Notes: a model not told the origin generated them from the letters alone. A DNA stretch of 25,693 nt from a virus (IMGVR_UViG_3300042898_000224:1-25693); one strand, 5' to 3'. Positions 15,484-23,205 are shown, counted from the stretch's first letter. Translations and numbers: made by a program.

Positions 15484-16998
15484 ATGGGATTAAAGAAACT
15501 TGGTAAATGGGTAAAGAAGAACATCAAGCCTATTGCAGCAGTTGCTGCTCTTGTTTTTCCTCCTTTAGTACCAGCAATTGGAAATTTACTTGTTCCAGCT
15601 AGTATGGCTGGAGGTGTTGCGGCAACTGCGGCTGGTGCGGCGGCTCTAAGTGCTGGTGCAGGAGTAATTGCTGGAGATTCAGGGCAAGATATTCTTAAAA
15701 ATGCTGCACTTTCCGCTATTACTGCTGGAACAGTAAAAGCCGTATCTCCGGGTGCTTTCGATCAAAGTTTGCCTGATCGTATTTTTGGAGAAGGCGGGTT
15801 ATTTGGTGGAGGTGATTCAGGAATCATCCCTGCTGGTACTTCTGTTCCCGGTGGTACTGCTCAGGTTGCATTCAGTCCATCCCAAGTTGCAGAATTAAGT
15901 GGTGAAGTTGCTTCAAAAGGTTTTCTAGGTGGTGTTGTTGACAAAGTAGCTGGATTGACAGGATTAACTCCAGACACTATTGGAAAACTTGGTGTTGCTG
16001 GTGTTCAGTCATTGCTAAGTAGTGCTGGCGCTAACAAACAGGCAGAGCAAGCTAGACAAGCCGCACAAACTTCTGCTGATGCTCAAATTGAAGCTGCTCG
16101 TATTGCCGCTGATGCAGCTAAGTTCCGTCCTGTTGGCGTAACTACTCGTTTTGGTCAATCAGCATTTACGACTGATGCTGAAGGCAATGTCATTGGTGCT
16201 GGTTATGCGGCAAGTCCTGAGATTCGGGGTTACCAAGACCGCTTGTCTACATTGGCTGGTCAAGGCATGACTGACATTGAGGGTGCAAGAGCCGCTTATC
16301 AGCCTTTGACTGGTGCGGCACAGAGCCTGTTTAGTTTGGGTAATCAGTATTTGGCTAAGTCTCCTGACCAAGCTGCGGCTGACTACATATCTAAACAACA
16401 AGCATTGATTAGTCCTAGCAGACAGAATCAATTGGCTGAATTGCAAAACAGACTGTTCCAACAAGGTCGTGGTGGTGCGGCTACTGCTCAAGGCGGTAAC
16501 CTGATGGCTACAAGTCCTGAACTTGCGGCTTACTACAACGCTTTGGCTCAACAAGATTTGGTATTGGCGGCTGAAGCAGACCAAGCGGCTCAACAGCGTC
16601 TTCAGTTTGGTGCTGGTTTGTTTGATACTGGTGCTAACTTGCAAGGTCGTTACTACACTGGTCAAACAGCGGCCTATGCTCCATTTGCTACAGCTATGGA
16701 TACAAGTATTGGTCTTGAGAGTCTTGCACAGCAACCACTAGAAATGGGAGTGAATATTGGCGGTAGAACTACTGCTGGTACAGCGGCTGGAGGTAGATTC
16801 TTAAGTGAAGGTATTACCAATGCCGCAGCTACTATGGCTCCAGCAAATGCCTACTCTGCATCTGGTAACTTGTTGTCTGGTTTTGCTCAGAATCCAATGG
16901 TGGGTAGCGCCTTGAATAATGCGTTTGGTGTTCAGCCACAGCAAACAGCTTTTAATGACCAGCAAGTGGAATTGCTTAAAAGAATCTTTGGGACATAA
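15484..16998 (+). CDS. Internal virion (ejection) protein with hydrophobic N-terminus
   Basis: 504 residues. After a basic start (KKLGKWVKKNIK) residues about 17-63 are a long Ala/Val/Gly hydrophobic stretch that could insert into a membrane. The middle is Ala/Gln-rich helix (QARQAAQTSADAQIEAARIA) followed by a recognisable module FRPVGVTTRFGQSAFTTD..GN and repeats of Gln/Ala helices. This layout is typical of podovirus DNA-ejection or internal core proteins delivered into the cell envelope. No lytic transglycosylase motif is seen. The two following genes look like its partners. Confidence 0.8.
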   Translation: MGLKKLGKWVKKNIKPIAAVAALVFPPLVPAIGNLLVPASMAGGVAATAAGAAALSAGAGVIAGDSGQDILKNAALSAITAGTVKAVSPGAFDQSLPDRIFGEGGLFGGGDSGIIPAGTSVPGGTAQVAFSPSQVAELSGEVASKGFLGGVVDKVAGLTGLTPDTIGKLGVAGVQSLLSSAGANKQAEQARQAAQTSADAQIEAARIAADAAKFRPVGVTTRFGQSAFTTDAEGNVIGAGYAASPEIRGYQDRLSTLAGQGMTDIEGARAAYQPLTGAAQSLFSLGNQYLAKSPDQAAADYISKQQALISPSRQNQLAELQNRLFQQGRGGAATAQGGNLMATSPELAAYYNALAQQDLVLAAEADQAAQQRLQFGAGLFDTGANLQGRYYTGQTAAYAPFATAMDTSIGLESLAQQPLEMGVNIGGRTTAGTAAGGRFLSEGITNAAATMAPANAYSASGNLLSGFAQNPMVGSALNNAFGVQPQQTAFNDQQVELLKRIFGT

Positions 16999-17008
16999 GG
17001 GGTAAGAC

Positions 17009-18391
17009 ATGGCAACATCAGAAATCTTAGGATTGTTTCAATCTCCTGAACAATATCAAGCAAACCAGTTGGCTCAGTTTCGCCAACGTGCGGCTAATGA
17101 AGTTCAGTTAGACCCATTCCAACAAGCCGCTATTGGTATGCGTCAAGCTGGTTACCAGTTGGGTGGTGGTATTGGTGGTGCTTTGGGTGGTGTTGACCCT
17201 CAATTGCAGAAGATTACTCAACGTCAGCAATTGCTTAGCCAGTTAGATCAAAACAACCCTGAGTCTTATATGAAGGTTGCTCAAGCGGCTGCTCAAATGG
17301 GTGATGGACAGTTTGCCATTGCTATTGCTCAAGAAGGTAGAAAATTAAGAGAATCTTCTGCTTCAATTGAACTTAAAGAAGCGCAAGCATTTAAAGCACT
17401 AAATCAACAAAAAGCGCAAACTGATTCTGCTCAAAAAAGAACTATCATTTCTTCATTAGAGCAAAAATTAGCAACTGACCCTACCTACAAGCCAACTCAA
17501 CAAGAAATAGCTACGGCTCGTTTTATTGTTGCTACAGAAACAAAACCCAAATCATTTATTGACCCACAAACAAATCAACTTATTGTTATTGATGGACTTG
17601 ATATAAATTTGGCGGCTCCTAATGTTGCCAAGTTGTTGACGCAAACACCATCAACACAACCTACACCTGTAGCACAACAAGCAACAGATACAACAATGCC
17701 AACCACAACAGAGGCAGTGCCTAGTGCTACTATGCCTGTTGCCCCTACTCCTACTTTAACAAGCCAGCCTCAAGTAAAAGTTATTGAGACTCCATCTTCT
17801 AAAATTAAAACTGAAGAACGAGATAAAAAGATAGAAGCAGAAAAAGAAGAAGATATACGAGCCACTGAAAGTATGAATAATGCGTTGGCTAACATTAAAA
17901 GTGTTAGAACACTTATTACTGATACTAAAAATCTCATTAAACCACTTACAACTGGTTTGACAGGAAAAGTTTTGGCAATTGGCTCTACAGAGGCTCGTGT
18001 TTTGGATAACAATAATCAAAGGATTAGAGCCAATACTGTATTTGAAGAATTGTTAAATTTGAAATCTCAATCTAAAACTGGTGCTACTGGTTTTGGTGCA
18101 TTGAATTTAGAGGAATTGCGAACAATCCAGAACAAGGCGGCAACACTTGACCCAGTGTCTCCAAATTATGCAAAAGAGTTGGAAGATATTGATGCCTATT
18201 TTTCTCGTATTGAAAAAATGACAACTTCTAGAGTTGGTAGAGCAGAAGCCAAACTTAACAAAGGCAAAGAACCAAGTGCTGATATTGAAGCAAAAATTCA
18301 AGCGGCAGTAGATCGTGCAATGAAAGACCCACGAACAAAAGGAACTAGGGCGCAAGTAGAGGCTGTAATTCGTCAAAGACTCCAACCATAA
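17009..18391 (+). CDS. Internal virion protein
   Basis: 460 residues. Residues 1-115 carry a pattern found in podovirus internal proteins: FQRQAA-type helix LDPFQQAAIGMRQAGYQLGG, GGALGGVDPQLQKIT, then NPESYMKVAQAAAQMGDGQF. A Thr/Pro-rich linker (about 205-250) follows, then a charged coiled coil rich in Glu/Lys, and a C-terminal helix KDPRTKGTRAQVEAVIRQRL. No enzyme motif. Located between two other internal-protein candidates with short spacers (10 and 9 bases) and ribosome-binding sites, so the three are probably made together. Confidence 0.78.
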   Translation: MATSEILGLFQSPEQYQANQLAQFRQRAANEVQLDPFQQAAIGMRQAGYQLGGGIGGALGGVDPQLQKITQRQQLLSQLDQNNPESYMKVAQAAAQMGDGQFAIAIAQEGRKLRESSASIELKEAQAFKALNQQKAQTDSAQKRTIISSLEQKLATDPTYKPTQQEIATARFIVATETKPKSFIDPQTNQLIVIDGLDINLAAPNVAKLLTQTPSTQPTPVAQQATDTTMPTTTEAVPSATMPVAPTPTLTSQPQVKVIETPSSKIKTEERDKKIEAEKEEDIRATESMNNALANIKSVRTLITDTKNLIKPLTTGLTGKVLAIGSTEARVLDNNNQRIRANTVFEELLNLKSQSKTGATGFGALNLEELRTIQNKAATLDPVSPNYAKELEDIDAYFSRIEKMTTSRVGRAEAKLNKGKEPSADIEAKIQAAVDRAMKDPRTKGTRAQVEAVIRQRLQP

Positions 18392-18400
18392 GGGCTAATC

Positions 18401-20788
18401 ATGGCAACTCAAAGACCCAAAACTAATGTTGAAGCCCAACAGCGCATCATGGCGCAAATGGATGAAATCCGTCCTTTATTGCGTCAAGCTATGGCCTCTG
18501 GCAACAAAGCCGCTATTGAAAAATACAGCGATGAGATGACTCGTCTTGATAGGATGATGAGAGCTACCGCTGAAATAACTGTTGGCGGTGTAAACATCCC
18601 TATTGGTCAAATTGGCTCTGGTTTGCAGTCTGGTATTTCTGGTTTGTTCACAGCAATTCCTGATATTGCCACTGCTGGTGTTAATTTGTTTCGCCCAACA
18701 GAAAGTCAAATAACTTCACTGGGTGATTTGGCAACTCAACAGTTGGGAATTCAAAACGCACCAGCCTCGGATGAATCTGCTTATGCCTTCAGAATTGCTC
18801 AAGGCGGTGGTAGTGCTGCAATACCGGGACAAGGTACTAGAGGTTTATTGCTTGGCACTGGTCTTGGGGCTGGTGATGTAGCTGTTTCTCAATCTACTGG
18901 GTTGCCAGAAGGCTTAGTTTCTGGAGCTTACGCAGTAGCAAACCTTACTCGTGCTGGATTTAAGGGAGTAAAGGGATTCAAAGAAAGCCGCAAGTTTGAA
19001 CAGTTCTTGAAAGACAATGTTCCTGTTGAGGGACAGAATGTCTTTAGACAATTTATGTTGCGCGGACAAGGCTCTGATAGCCCAATTGTTTCAGCCGCTA
19101 TTCAGCGTTTGCGTACTAATCCTGAATATGCTGAGTTGTTTGCAAAGTTTGATAAGGCCGCATCTGACTTGGCAACAAAAGGCATGACTCCTACGACTCG
19201 TGTTGGAGGTAAGCAAGAAGCTACCGAGGCCGTGGCAACTCGTGTTCAACGAGAGATAGATGGATTGCGTCAACAACGATCTGAGGCAGGAAGTCGTGTT
19301 TTTGAGCAAGCAAAAGGTTATGGTAGTGACAGGGGAATTATTGACCCAAATAAAACCATTTCTGAGATAGATACATTGATTGCGGATTACTCTAAAAAAA
19401 TTACTCCAAACTCAGAGAGAGCAGTAGCTTTTTTGACTGATTTAAAATCAAGAATGTTGAATGAAACTGGTTCAGCAAGAAAACTTACTGTAGATGAAAC
19501 TCAATCTATTTTGAGTGAATTTGGTCGTAAGGCAACACAAGGCGATTCTCTTGTAAAAGATTTGGCAATTAGTGATGAGATTCGTATTTCTGCCAAAATA
19601 TTTGGTGGCTTAAAGGATGATTTGCAACTTGCTAGACGCAATGCAAAAACTCCTGAAGATAAAGCTGCCGCAGGTTTGTTGATACAAGCTCGTGAACAAG
19701 TAAGAAAAGCATCAGATTCTTACAATGAATCAATTGCACAAGGAATTCCTTCTTTTTTAAAAGACAAGTCTTTATCTGAAATTTCATACGAAGATTTGTA
19801 TTCAAATTACAAAGGATTAAACGAGTATCAACGTGCAAAAGTTCGTTCTTATGTGGGCACTACAGATCAAGAAGCATTGAACTTTTTAGACAAGAATATC
19901 TTCCAAGATTTTGTTAAATCAGCACAAGGTAAAAACGATTCTGGTGTCTTTACAACAGACTTGGAAAAACTTGCTACAAACTGGAAGACTCTGGGCGACA
20001 ATGAAAAAGCAGCACTCGTTACTGCGCTTGGTACAAATGCTAAAGAGTTTGACCAACGCATGAATGATGCCTTGTCATTTACAAGACGCATGAAGGTTGC
20101 TCAACCTAGTCAAGATCAGGCATTAGTTGATAGTAAATTGCAACGTGGTATATCCGCTGTTGCTGGTACTGGTTTAGGCTATCAAGCCTCTAAAGGAGTT
20201 GATGTTACTTTGACCGCAATGAATGAATTATTGCGTAAACAAGGGTTTACTGACGAACAGTTGATGCGTGTTCTTCTTACTCCAGAAGGTGCTAATTTCT
20301 TGCGCCAAGGTGCTTTGACTGGAGCTTCCGCAAAAACATTAGAAGCATTGACAAATGTTCCTACAGCTTTACAAGAAGGTTCTACTGGATTTAGTGCGCT
20401 GACAAGACTGGTTTCTCCATCTGAGCCAATGGCTCCTACTGCCGCTACACAATCACCATCAGCAGATGTATTTGTGCCAGAGGATATATTTGTTCCCGAA
20501 GAACCAATGCCCACAAGTACTGCGCCAGTTACTCAGCCAACTGCTGAAGGTGTTTTCGTTCCTGAAGACATCTTTACATCTGAGGTATCTGCTTCTCCAA
20601 AAGTTAATGTCAATGGCAACATCCCAATGCGGCAAGGTATTTTTAGCCAAGAGTTAAATACATTGTTGCAAAGGTCAAATGCGGCTCAAGCCTCTGGAGA
20701 TCAAACTGCCATGCAAGGTATTACTGGTGACATTCAGGCTTTATTGCGTGAAGCACAACGCAACAAACTTCAGTTATCTGTTCAATAA
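18401..20788 (+). CDS. Large internal virion protein
   Basis: 795 residues, the longest protein here. Residues 1-55 are helical with AMASGNKAAIEKYSDEMTRL; 60-185 are Gly/Ala/Ile-rich and could be membrane-active (IGQIGSGLQSGISGLFTAIP). The centre is long charged helices. Near the C-terminus (about 680-735) a Pro/Thr-rich region holds repeated VFVPEDIF motifs. The last about 35 residues contain AQASGDQTAMQGITGDIQAL, similar to the N-terminal motif. Likely an ejected core protein. No enzymatic signature is visible. The stop TAA is in the same frame as the next gene. Confidence 0.78.
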   Translation: MATQRPKTNVEAQQRIMAQMDEIRPLLRQAMASGNKAAIEKYSDEMTRLDRMMRATAEITVGGVNIPIGQIGSGLQSGISGLFTAIPDIATAGVNLFRPTESQITSLGDLATQQLGIQNAPASDESAYAFRIAQGGGSAAIPGQGTRGLLLGTGLGAGDVAVSQSTGLPEGLVSGAYAVANLTRAGFKGVKGFKESRKFEQFLKDNVPVEGQNVFRQFMLRGQGSDSPIVSAAIQRLRTNPEYAELFAKFDKAASDLATKGMTPTTRVGGKQEATEAVATRVQREIDGLRQQRSEAGSRVFEQAKGYGSDRGIIDPNKTISEIDTLIADYSKKITPNSERAVAFLTDLKSRMLNETGSARKLTVDETQSILSEFGRKATQGDSLVKDLAISDEIRISAKIFGGLKDDLQLARRNAKTPEDKAAAGLLIQAREQVRKASDSYNESIAQGIPSFLKDKSLSEISYEDLYSNYKGLNEYQRAKVRSYVGTTDQEALNFLDKNIFQDFVKSAQGKNDSGVFTTDLEKLATNWKTLGDNEKAALVTALGTNAKEFDQRMNDALSFTRRMKVAQPSQDQALVDSKLQRGISAVAGTGLGYQASKGVDVTLTAMNELLRKQGFTDEQLMRVLLTPEGANFLRQGALTGASAKTLEALTNVPTALQEGSTGFSALTRLVSPSEPMAPTAATQSPSADVFVPEDIFVPEEPMPTSTAPVTQPTAEGVFVPEDIFTSEVSASPKVNVNGNIPMRQGIFSQELNTLLQRSNAAQASGDQTAMQGITGDIQALLREAQRNKLQLSVQ

Positions 20789-20791
20789 GGA
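20787..20791 (+). promoter_or_regulatory. Ribosome-binding site that fixes a non-AUG start
   Basis: AAGGA overlapping the previous stop codon lies 6 bases before the ATT at 20798. No ATG, GTG or TTG occurs in this frame between the previous stop and a GTG at 20891, so this site decides the start of the next gene. Confidence 0.65.
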
Positions 20792-20797
20792 CACAAA

Positions 20798-21496
20798 ATT
20801 GACCCTATCAGCATCTGTTTACTTGCGGCTGGTCTTGTTAAGAACATCCAAGCTGGCTGTGAGCTATACAAACAAGCTAAAGAGTCTTTTGTGGAGATTA
20901 AAGCCACTGCGGATGAAGTTATCGCTATTGGTAGAGAGGTTCAAGGTTTCTGGTCAAAACTTAGCGGTTTCTTTGGCTCTAGTCCCAAGCCTAAAGCTGT
21001 TAAACCTGTTGCAAAGGCTAAAAAGTCTGCTTATGTTGCTGTTGACGAAACTCAAGTCAAAGTGGACATCGTTAAGAATCTCACTGAGTTCTTTAAACTT
21101 CAAGAACAACTTGCGGCACACATACGAGAAGAAGAAGAAAAGTCTAGAACAGTCTACGACCCCGATCAAAACCACATGGAGGCGGCACTCAAAAGAGTGA
21201 TGGCACAGCAAGAGATGGACAGGCTTGTTGTCCAAATCAGGGAAACAATGGTCTACCAGAGTCCACCTGAGATGGGTGCTTTGTACAGTTCAGTTTTTGA
21301 CATGAAAGAGCTTATTGATGAGGAGCAAGAACAAGCAAGGCTGAAGCAAGAGGCGAGAAAGAGGCAAGAAGTATGGCTACGAAAGGAGGAAGAAAGAAAC
21401 TTCCAGCTAAAACTAGCGTACCTAGCGGCGACTACTATATTCCTCCTCTACCTGTGGCTGTGGCTTCTCCTAGTGAGTCGTTGGGGGAAAGCATAA
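20798..21496 (+). CDS. Coiled-coil membrane protein with apparent AUU start
   Basis: 232 residues if initiated at ATT 20798. The first 31 codons (IDPISICLLAAGLVKNIQAG, CELYKQAKE) precede the first conventional start (GTG 20891) and read as real protein of a family I associate with a start at DPI, so the AUU start is preferred. A Lys/Pro linker (about 68-84) follows, then a conserved helical block HMEAALKRVMAQQEMDRLVV and VYQSPPEMGALYSSVF, a Glu/Gln/Arg coiled coil, and a C-terminal membrane segment LAATTIFLLYLWLWLLLVS. Function unknown; a membrane-linked late protein near the lysis genes. Its 3' end overlaps the next gene out of frame. Confidence 0.78.
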   Translation: MDPISICLLAAGLVKNIQAGCELYKQAKESFVEIKATADEVIAIGREVQGFWSKLSGFFGSSPKPKAVKPVAKAKKSAYVAVDETQVKVDIVKNLTEFFKLQEQLAAHIREEEEKSRTVYDPDQNHMEAALKRVMAQQEMDRLVVQIRETMVYQSPPEMGALYSSVFDMKELIDEEQEQARLKQEARKRQEVWLRKEEERNFQLKLAYLAATTIFLLYLWLWLLLVSRWGKA

Positions 21497-21663
21497 TGGG
21501 ATGGATAGCGGCTTGTGTGTTGGTGGCCTTGCTCTTGCCTTTGGGTGCGATGCTGTACTTGGACATCCTTGAGGCCAAGCACGAGGTCAAGGAACAGCTT
21601 GAGAAGGTAGAGAAGTTAAGACGGCAAATTGAACAGGAGAAACGCAAAAATGACAAAACATGA
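21373..21663 (+). CDS. Small membrane protein overlapping its neighbour
   Basis: 96 residues if started at ATG 21373, or 55 if started at ATG 21496 (the TAATG stop/start overlap, preceded by GGGGGA). The long form adds a basic/Pro-rich arm (GGRKKLPAKTSVPSGDYYIP) and overlaps the previous gene by 124 bases. Both forms contain one membrane segment (WIAACVLVALLLPLGAMLYL) followed by a Lys/Glu coiled coil (EVKEQLEKVEKLRRQIEQEK), an architecture resembling an inner-membrane spanin but without Rz similarity. Two translation products are possible. Overlaps the following lipoprotein gene by 14 bases. Confidence 0.68.
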   Translation: MATKGGRKKLPAKTSVPSGDYYIPPLPVAVASPSESLGESIMGWIAACVLVALLLPLGAMLYLDILEAKHEVKEQLEKVEKLRRQIEQEKRKNDKT

Positions 21664-21850
21664 CTTTTCTGTAGTGATGCTGACCATTTGTGTTGGTATC
21701 CTTTGCGGGTTATTGGCTGGTTGTTCGGATAGATTTCGTTACCCTTGCCAAGACCCGATGAATTGGGAACTGGATGAATGTAAGCCGCCGATTTGTACCG
21801 CTACAGGTACTTGTCCTGATATGTTAGTCAAACCAGAGGAGAAAAAGTAA
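21650..21850 (+). CDS. Cys-rich lipoprotein in lysis region
   Basis: 66 residues: hydrophobic signal (LTICVGILCGLL) ending in lipobox L-A-G-C25, then SDRFRYPCQDPMNWELDEC and PPICTATGTC with four further cysteines (C33, C44, C49, C55). The mature part is about 40 residues, anchored by lipid, and may be disulfide-bonded in the periplasm. The pattern RYPCQDP.NW..(D)EC.PPIC...G.C is one I associate with a conserved family in aquatic phages; role unknown. It lies between two membrane-protein genes, and the next gene begins at TAATG. It is distinct from the Rz1 gene further on. Confidence 0.8.
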   Translation: MTKHDFSVVMLTICVGILCGLLAGCSDRFRYPCQDPMNWELDECKPPICTATGTCPDMLVKPEEKK

Positions 21851-22173
21851 TGGCAACCGTTGGATACAAGCAAAACAACCGTTTGACCGCAGACGAGATC
21901 GAGGTCAGGGTATGGGCATTCGTTATCGTGGTCTTGGTGACTATTCTGTTGGCTTCTATGGGTATGTTCCTGTACTCAGTCTCTTTTGTTACTCAGCCTA
22001 TGAATGGTGCTATGGCGGCAATTGACAAGGTTTACACGCAACAGATTAGCACCATCATGGTGTTTATCACTGGTGTGTTGGGTGGTGTAGCGGGTCGTTC
22101 TGGTGTCAAGGCTATTGCCAATGCCAGTGCCAAGGCAGAGGCCAATGACAATGATGAGCCACCTGCGCCATGA
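21850..22173 (+). CDS. Holin-like two-helix membrane protein
   Basis: 107 residues with two membrane segments: about 21-46 (VWAFVIVVLVTILLASMGMF, then LYSVSFV) and about 66-86 (ISTIMVFITGVLGGVAGRSG), with an N-terminal charged head and a C-terminal Ala/Asp/Glu tail. Small size, two helices and position directly before spanin and endolysin genes fit a holin that opens the inner membrane. No sequence family is certain. Starts at TAATG; its end overlaps the Rz start (ATGA). Confidence 0.7.
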   Translation: MATVGYKQNNRLTADEIEVRVWAFVIVVLVTILLASMGMFLYSVSFVTQPMNGAMAAIDKVYTQQISTIMVFITGVLGGVAGRSGVKAIANASAKAEANDNDEPPAP

Positions 22174-22649
22174 GTATCTTTAACCCTTGGGTAATCTTAG
22201 GGTTTGTCTTGTCTGTAACCATCTCTTTTGGGGGTGGTTACTTCAAGGGCAAGCATGATGAGAATGTCTCTCAACAACTAGAGATTGCTCGTTTAAACGC
22301 TATTGCAAGGACAAAAGAGGTTGCTTTGGCAACAGCAGTGACATCAACAGCTACGGCATTAAGGACATCAAATGAGAAAGCAAGACAGATTTCAAAAGAG
22401 CGTGATTTGGCTATTGCCTCTGGTGCTTTGCGGTTGCGGCTCCCTGTCAAAACCAGTTGCCCCATACAAACCACCTCAGATACCACCGTTGCCAGCGGAG
22501 ATAGCAGTCAAGAGGGAGGCGAACTTGACGCAACGACTGCTCAAACTCTTATCGCCATCACAGACGATGGAGATGAAGCAATCAGACAACTCACCGCCTG
22601 TCAACAAGCCTACGAATCCATCTACGAAACCTTAAAGGAGAAACAATGA
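22170..22649 (+). CDS. Rz: Rz-like inner-membrane spanin
   Basis: 159 residues: an N-terminal membrane anchor (about 8-25, ILGFVLSVTISFGGGYFKGK) followed by a periplasmic helix rich in Ala/Glu/Lys (EIARLNAIARTKEVALATAV, ARQISKERDLAIASG) and a C-terminal helix ending YETLKEKQ. This is the Rz architecture (signal anchor plus coiled coil). A second gene with Rz1 features lies within it in another frame, which makes the assignment strong. Spanins fuse the inner and outer membranes at the end of lysis in Gram-negative hosts. Overlaps the holin-like stop by ATGA and the endolysin start by 4 bases. Confidence 0.85.
   Translation: MSIFNPWVILGFVLSVTISFGGGYFKGKHDENVSQQLEIARLNAIARTKEVALATAVTSTATALRTSNEKARQISKERDLAIASGALRLRLPVKTSCPIQTTSDTTVASGDSSQEGGELDATTAQTLIAITDDGDEAIRQLTACQQAYESIYETLKEKQ
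22372..22635 (+). CDS. Rz1: Rz1-like outer-membrane spanin lipoprotein, embedded in Rz
   Basis: 87 residues fully inside Rz in a different frame. Signal peptide VIWLLPLVLC ending in lipobox L-C-G-C22, then a Pro-rich mature part (PVAPYKPPQIPPLP), the hallmark of Rz1. Ribosome-binding site AAGGACATCAA precedes the ATG. It pairs with the Rz product across the periplasm. The mature protein is longer than lambda Rz1 (about 65 versus 40 residues). The embedded arrangement and composition make coincidence unlikely. Confidence 0.83.
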   Translation: MRKQDRFQKSVIWLLPLVLCGCGSLSKPVAPYKPPQIPPLPAEIAVKREANLTQRLLKLLSPSQTMEMKQSDNSPPVNKPTNPSTKP

Positions 22650-23110
22650 ACCTGTCAGCCAACTTCACCCTCAAAGAACTCACAAAGTCAGATACTGCCA
22701 CCCGATTGGGCTTGGACAATACCCCTGATGAACAGGCTTTGGAGAACTTGAAAACCCTTTGCGAGATGGTGTTGCAACCAGTTCGTGACCACTATGGCAA
22801 GTCTGTGACCGTGAACTCTGCCTATCGCAGTCCTGAGTCAAATGCTGCCGTTGGTGGCTCTAAGACTTCTGACCACTGCAAAGGCATGGCGGCTGACATC
22901 GAGATTGTTGGTGTTGCCAATGCTGATCTGGCTCAGTGGATTATGGATAACCTTGAGTACACACAGTTGATTTTGGAGTTCTACACTCCGGGCATTCCTG
23001 ACAGTGGTTGGGTTCATGTGTCTTACGACCCAAATAACCTGAAGAAGCAGGAATTGACTGCCACCAAGGTTGCGGGTAAGACCACCTACTTGAATGGTTT
23101 GGTGGCCTAA
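22646..23110 (+). CDS. Endolysin, M15-family peptidase
   Basis: 154 residues. The pattern SAYRSPESNAAVGGSKTSDH (about 58-77), then CKGMAADIE (78-86) and WVHVSYD (122-128) is that of D-Ala-D-Ala-type carboxypeptidases (Peptidase_M15_3). Zinc ligands H77, D84 and H124 are present. N-terminal LSANFTLKELTKSDTATRLG is a typical start of this family. No signal peptide, so it needs a holin. The ribosome-binding site AAGGAG lies within the Rz end. It cleaves peptide cross-links in the host cell wall during lysis. Confidence 0.92.
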   Translation: MNLSANFTLKELTKSDTATRLGLDNTPDEQALENLKTLCEMVLQPVRDHYGKSVTVNSAYRSPESNAAVGGSKTSDHCKGMAADIEIVGVANADLAQWIMDNLEYTQLILEFYTPGIPDSGWVHVSYDPNNLKKQELTATKVAGKTTYLNGLVA

Positions 23111-23205
23111 TCGTCTAGGAAAAAGAGCAGGGCGACTACAGCTAGTAGCGTCACTGCTCCTCCCAATGCGAGTACAAGCAAGATGTTGATGACGTTACTC
23201 AGCAC
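23107..23205 (-). CDS. Possible 32-residue single-helix membrane peptide
   Basis: A short leftward ORF starting at GTG 23205, inside the end of the upstream winged-helix gene. The peptide reads SNVINILLVLALGGAVTLLA near the start, then VVALLFFLDD: one hydrophobic helix with an acidic tail. AAGG upstream is a possible ribosome-binding site. Its TAG interlocks with the endolysin stop on the other strand. However, a hairpin terminator for the same direction lies inside it, so it may not be transcribed to its end. A one-helix lysis modulator is conceivable; coincidence is possible. Confidence 0.35.
   Translation of the reverse strand: MLSNVINILLVLALGGAVTLLAVVALLFFLDD
23120..23159 (-). terminator. 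Leftward terminator between convergent operons
   Basis: On the minus strand, GAGCAG (23159-23154) and CTGCTC (23130-23125) pair around a partly paired inner stem (GAC/GTC, TAC/GTA with a small bulge) and are followed by five T (23124-23120). Ends the early operon before it meets the late genes. The rightward strand lacks a matching T tract here. Confidence 0.5.

Noticed and set aside
16159-16734. 191-codon open frame on the minus strand
   Set aside because: Lies wholly opposite a well-supported internal virion gene; composition (Ser/Thr/Leu runs) is a mirror of its Ala/Gln codons, with no ribosome-binding site.
20679-21200. 173-codon plus-strand frame, including a TTG at 20799 as a start
   Set aside because: The translation is Leu/Lys/Ser-rich shadow sequence spanning the end of one good gene and the start of another; the competing frame carries recognisable helical motifs.
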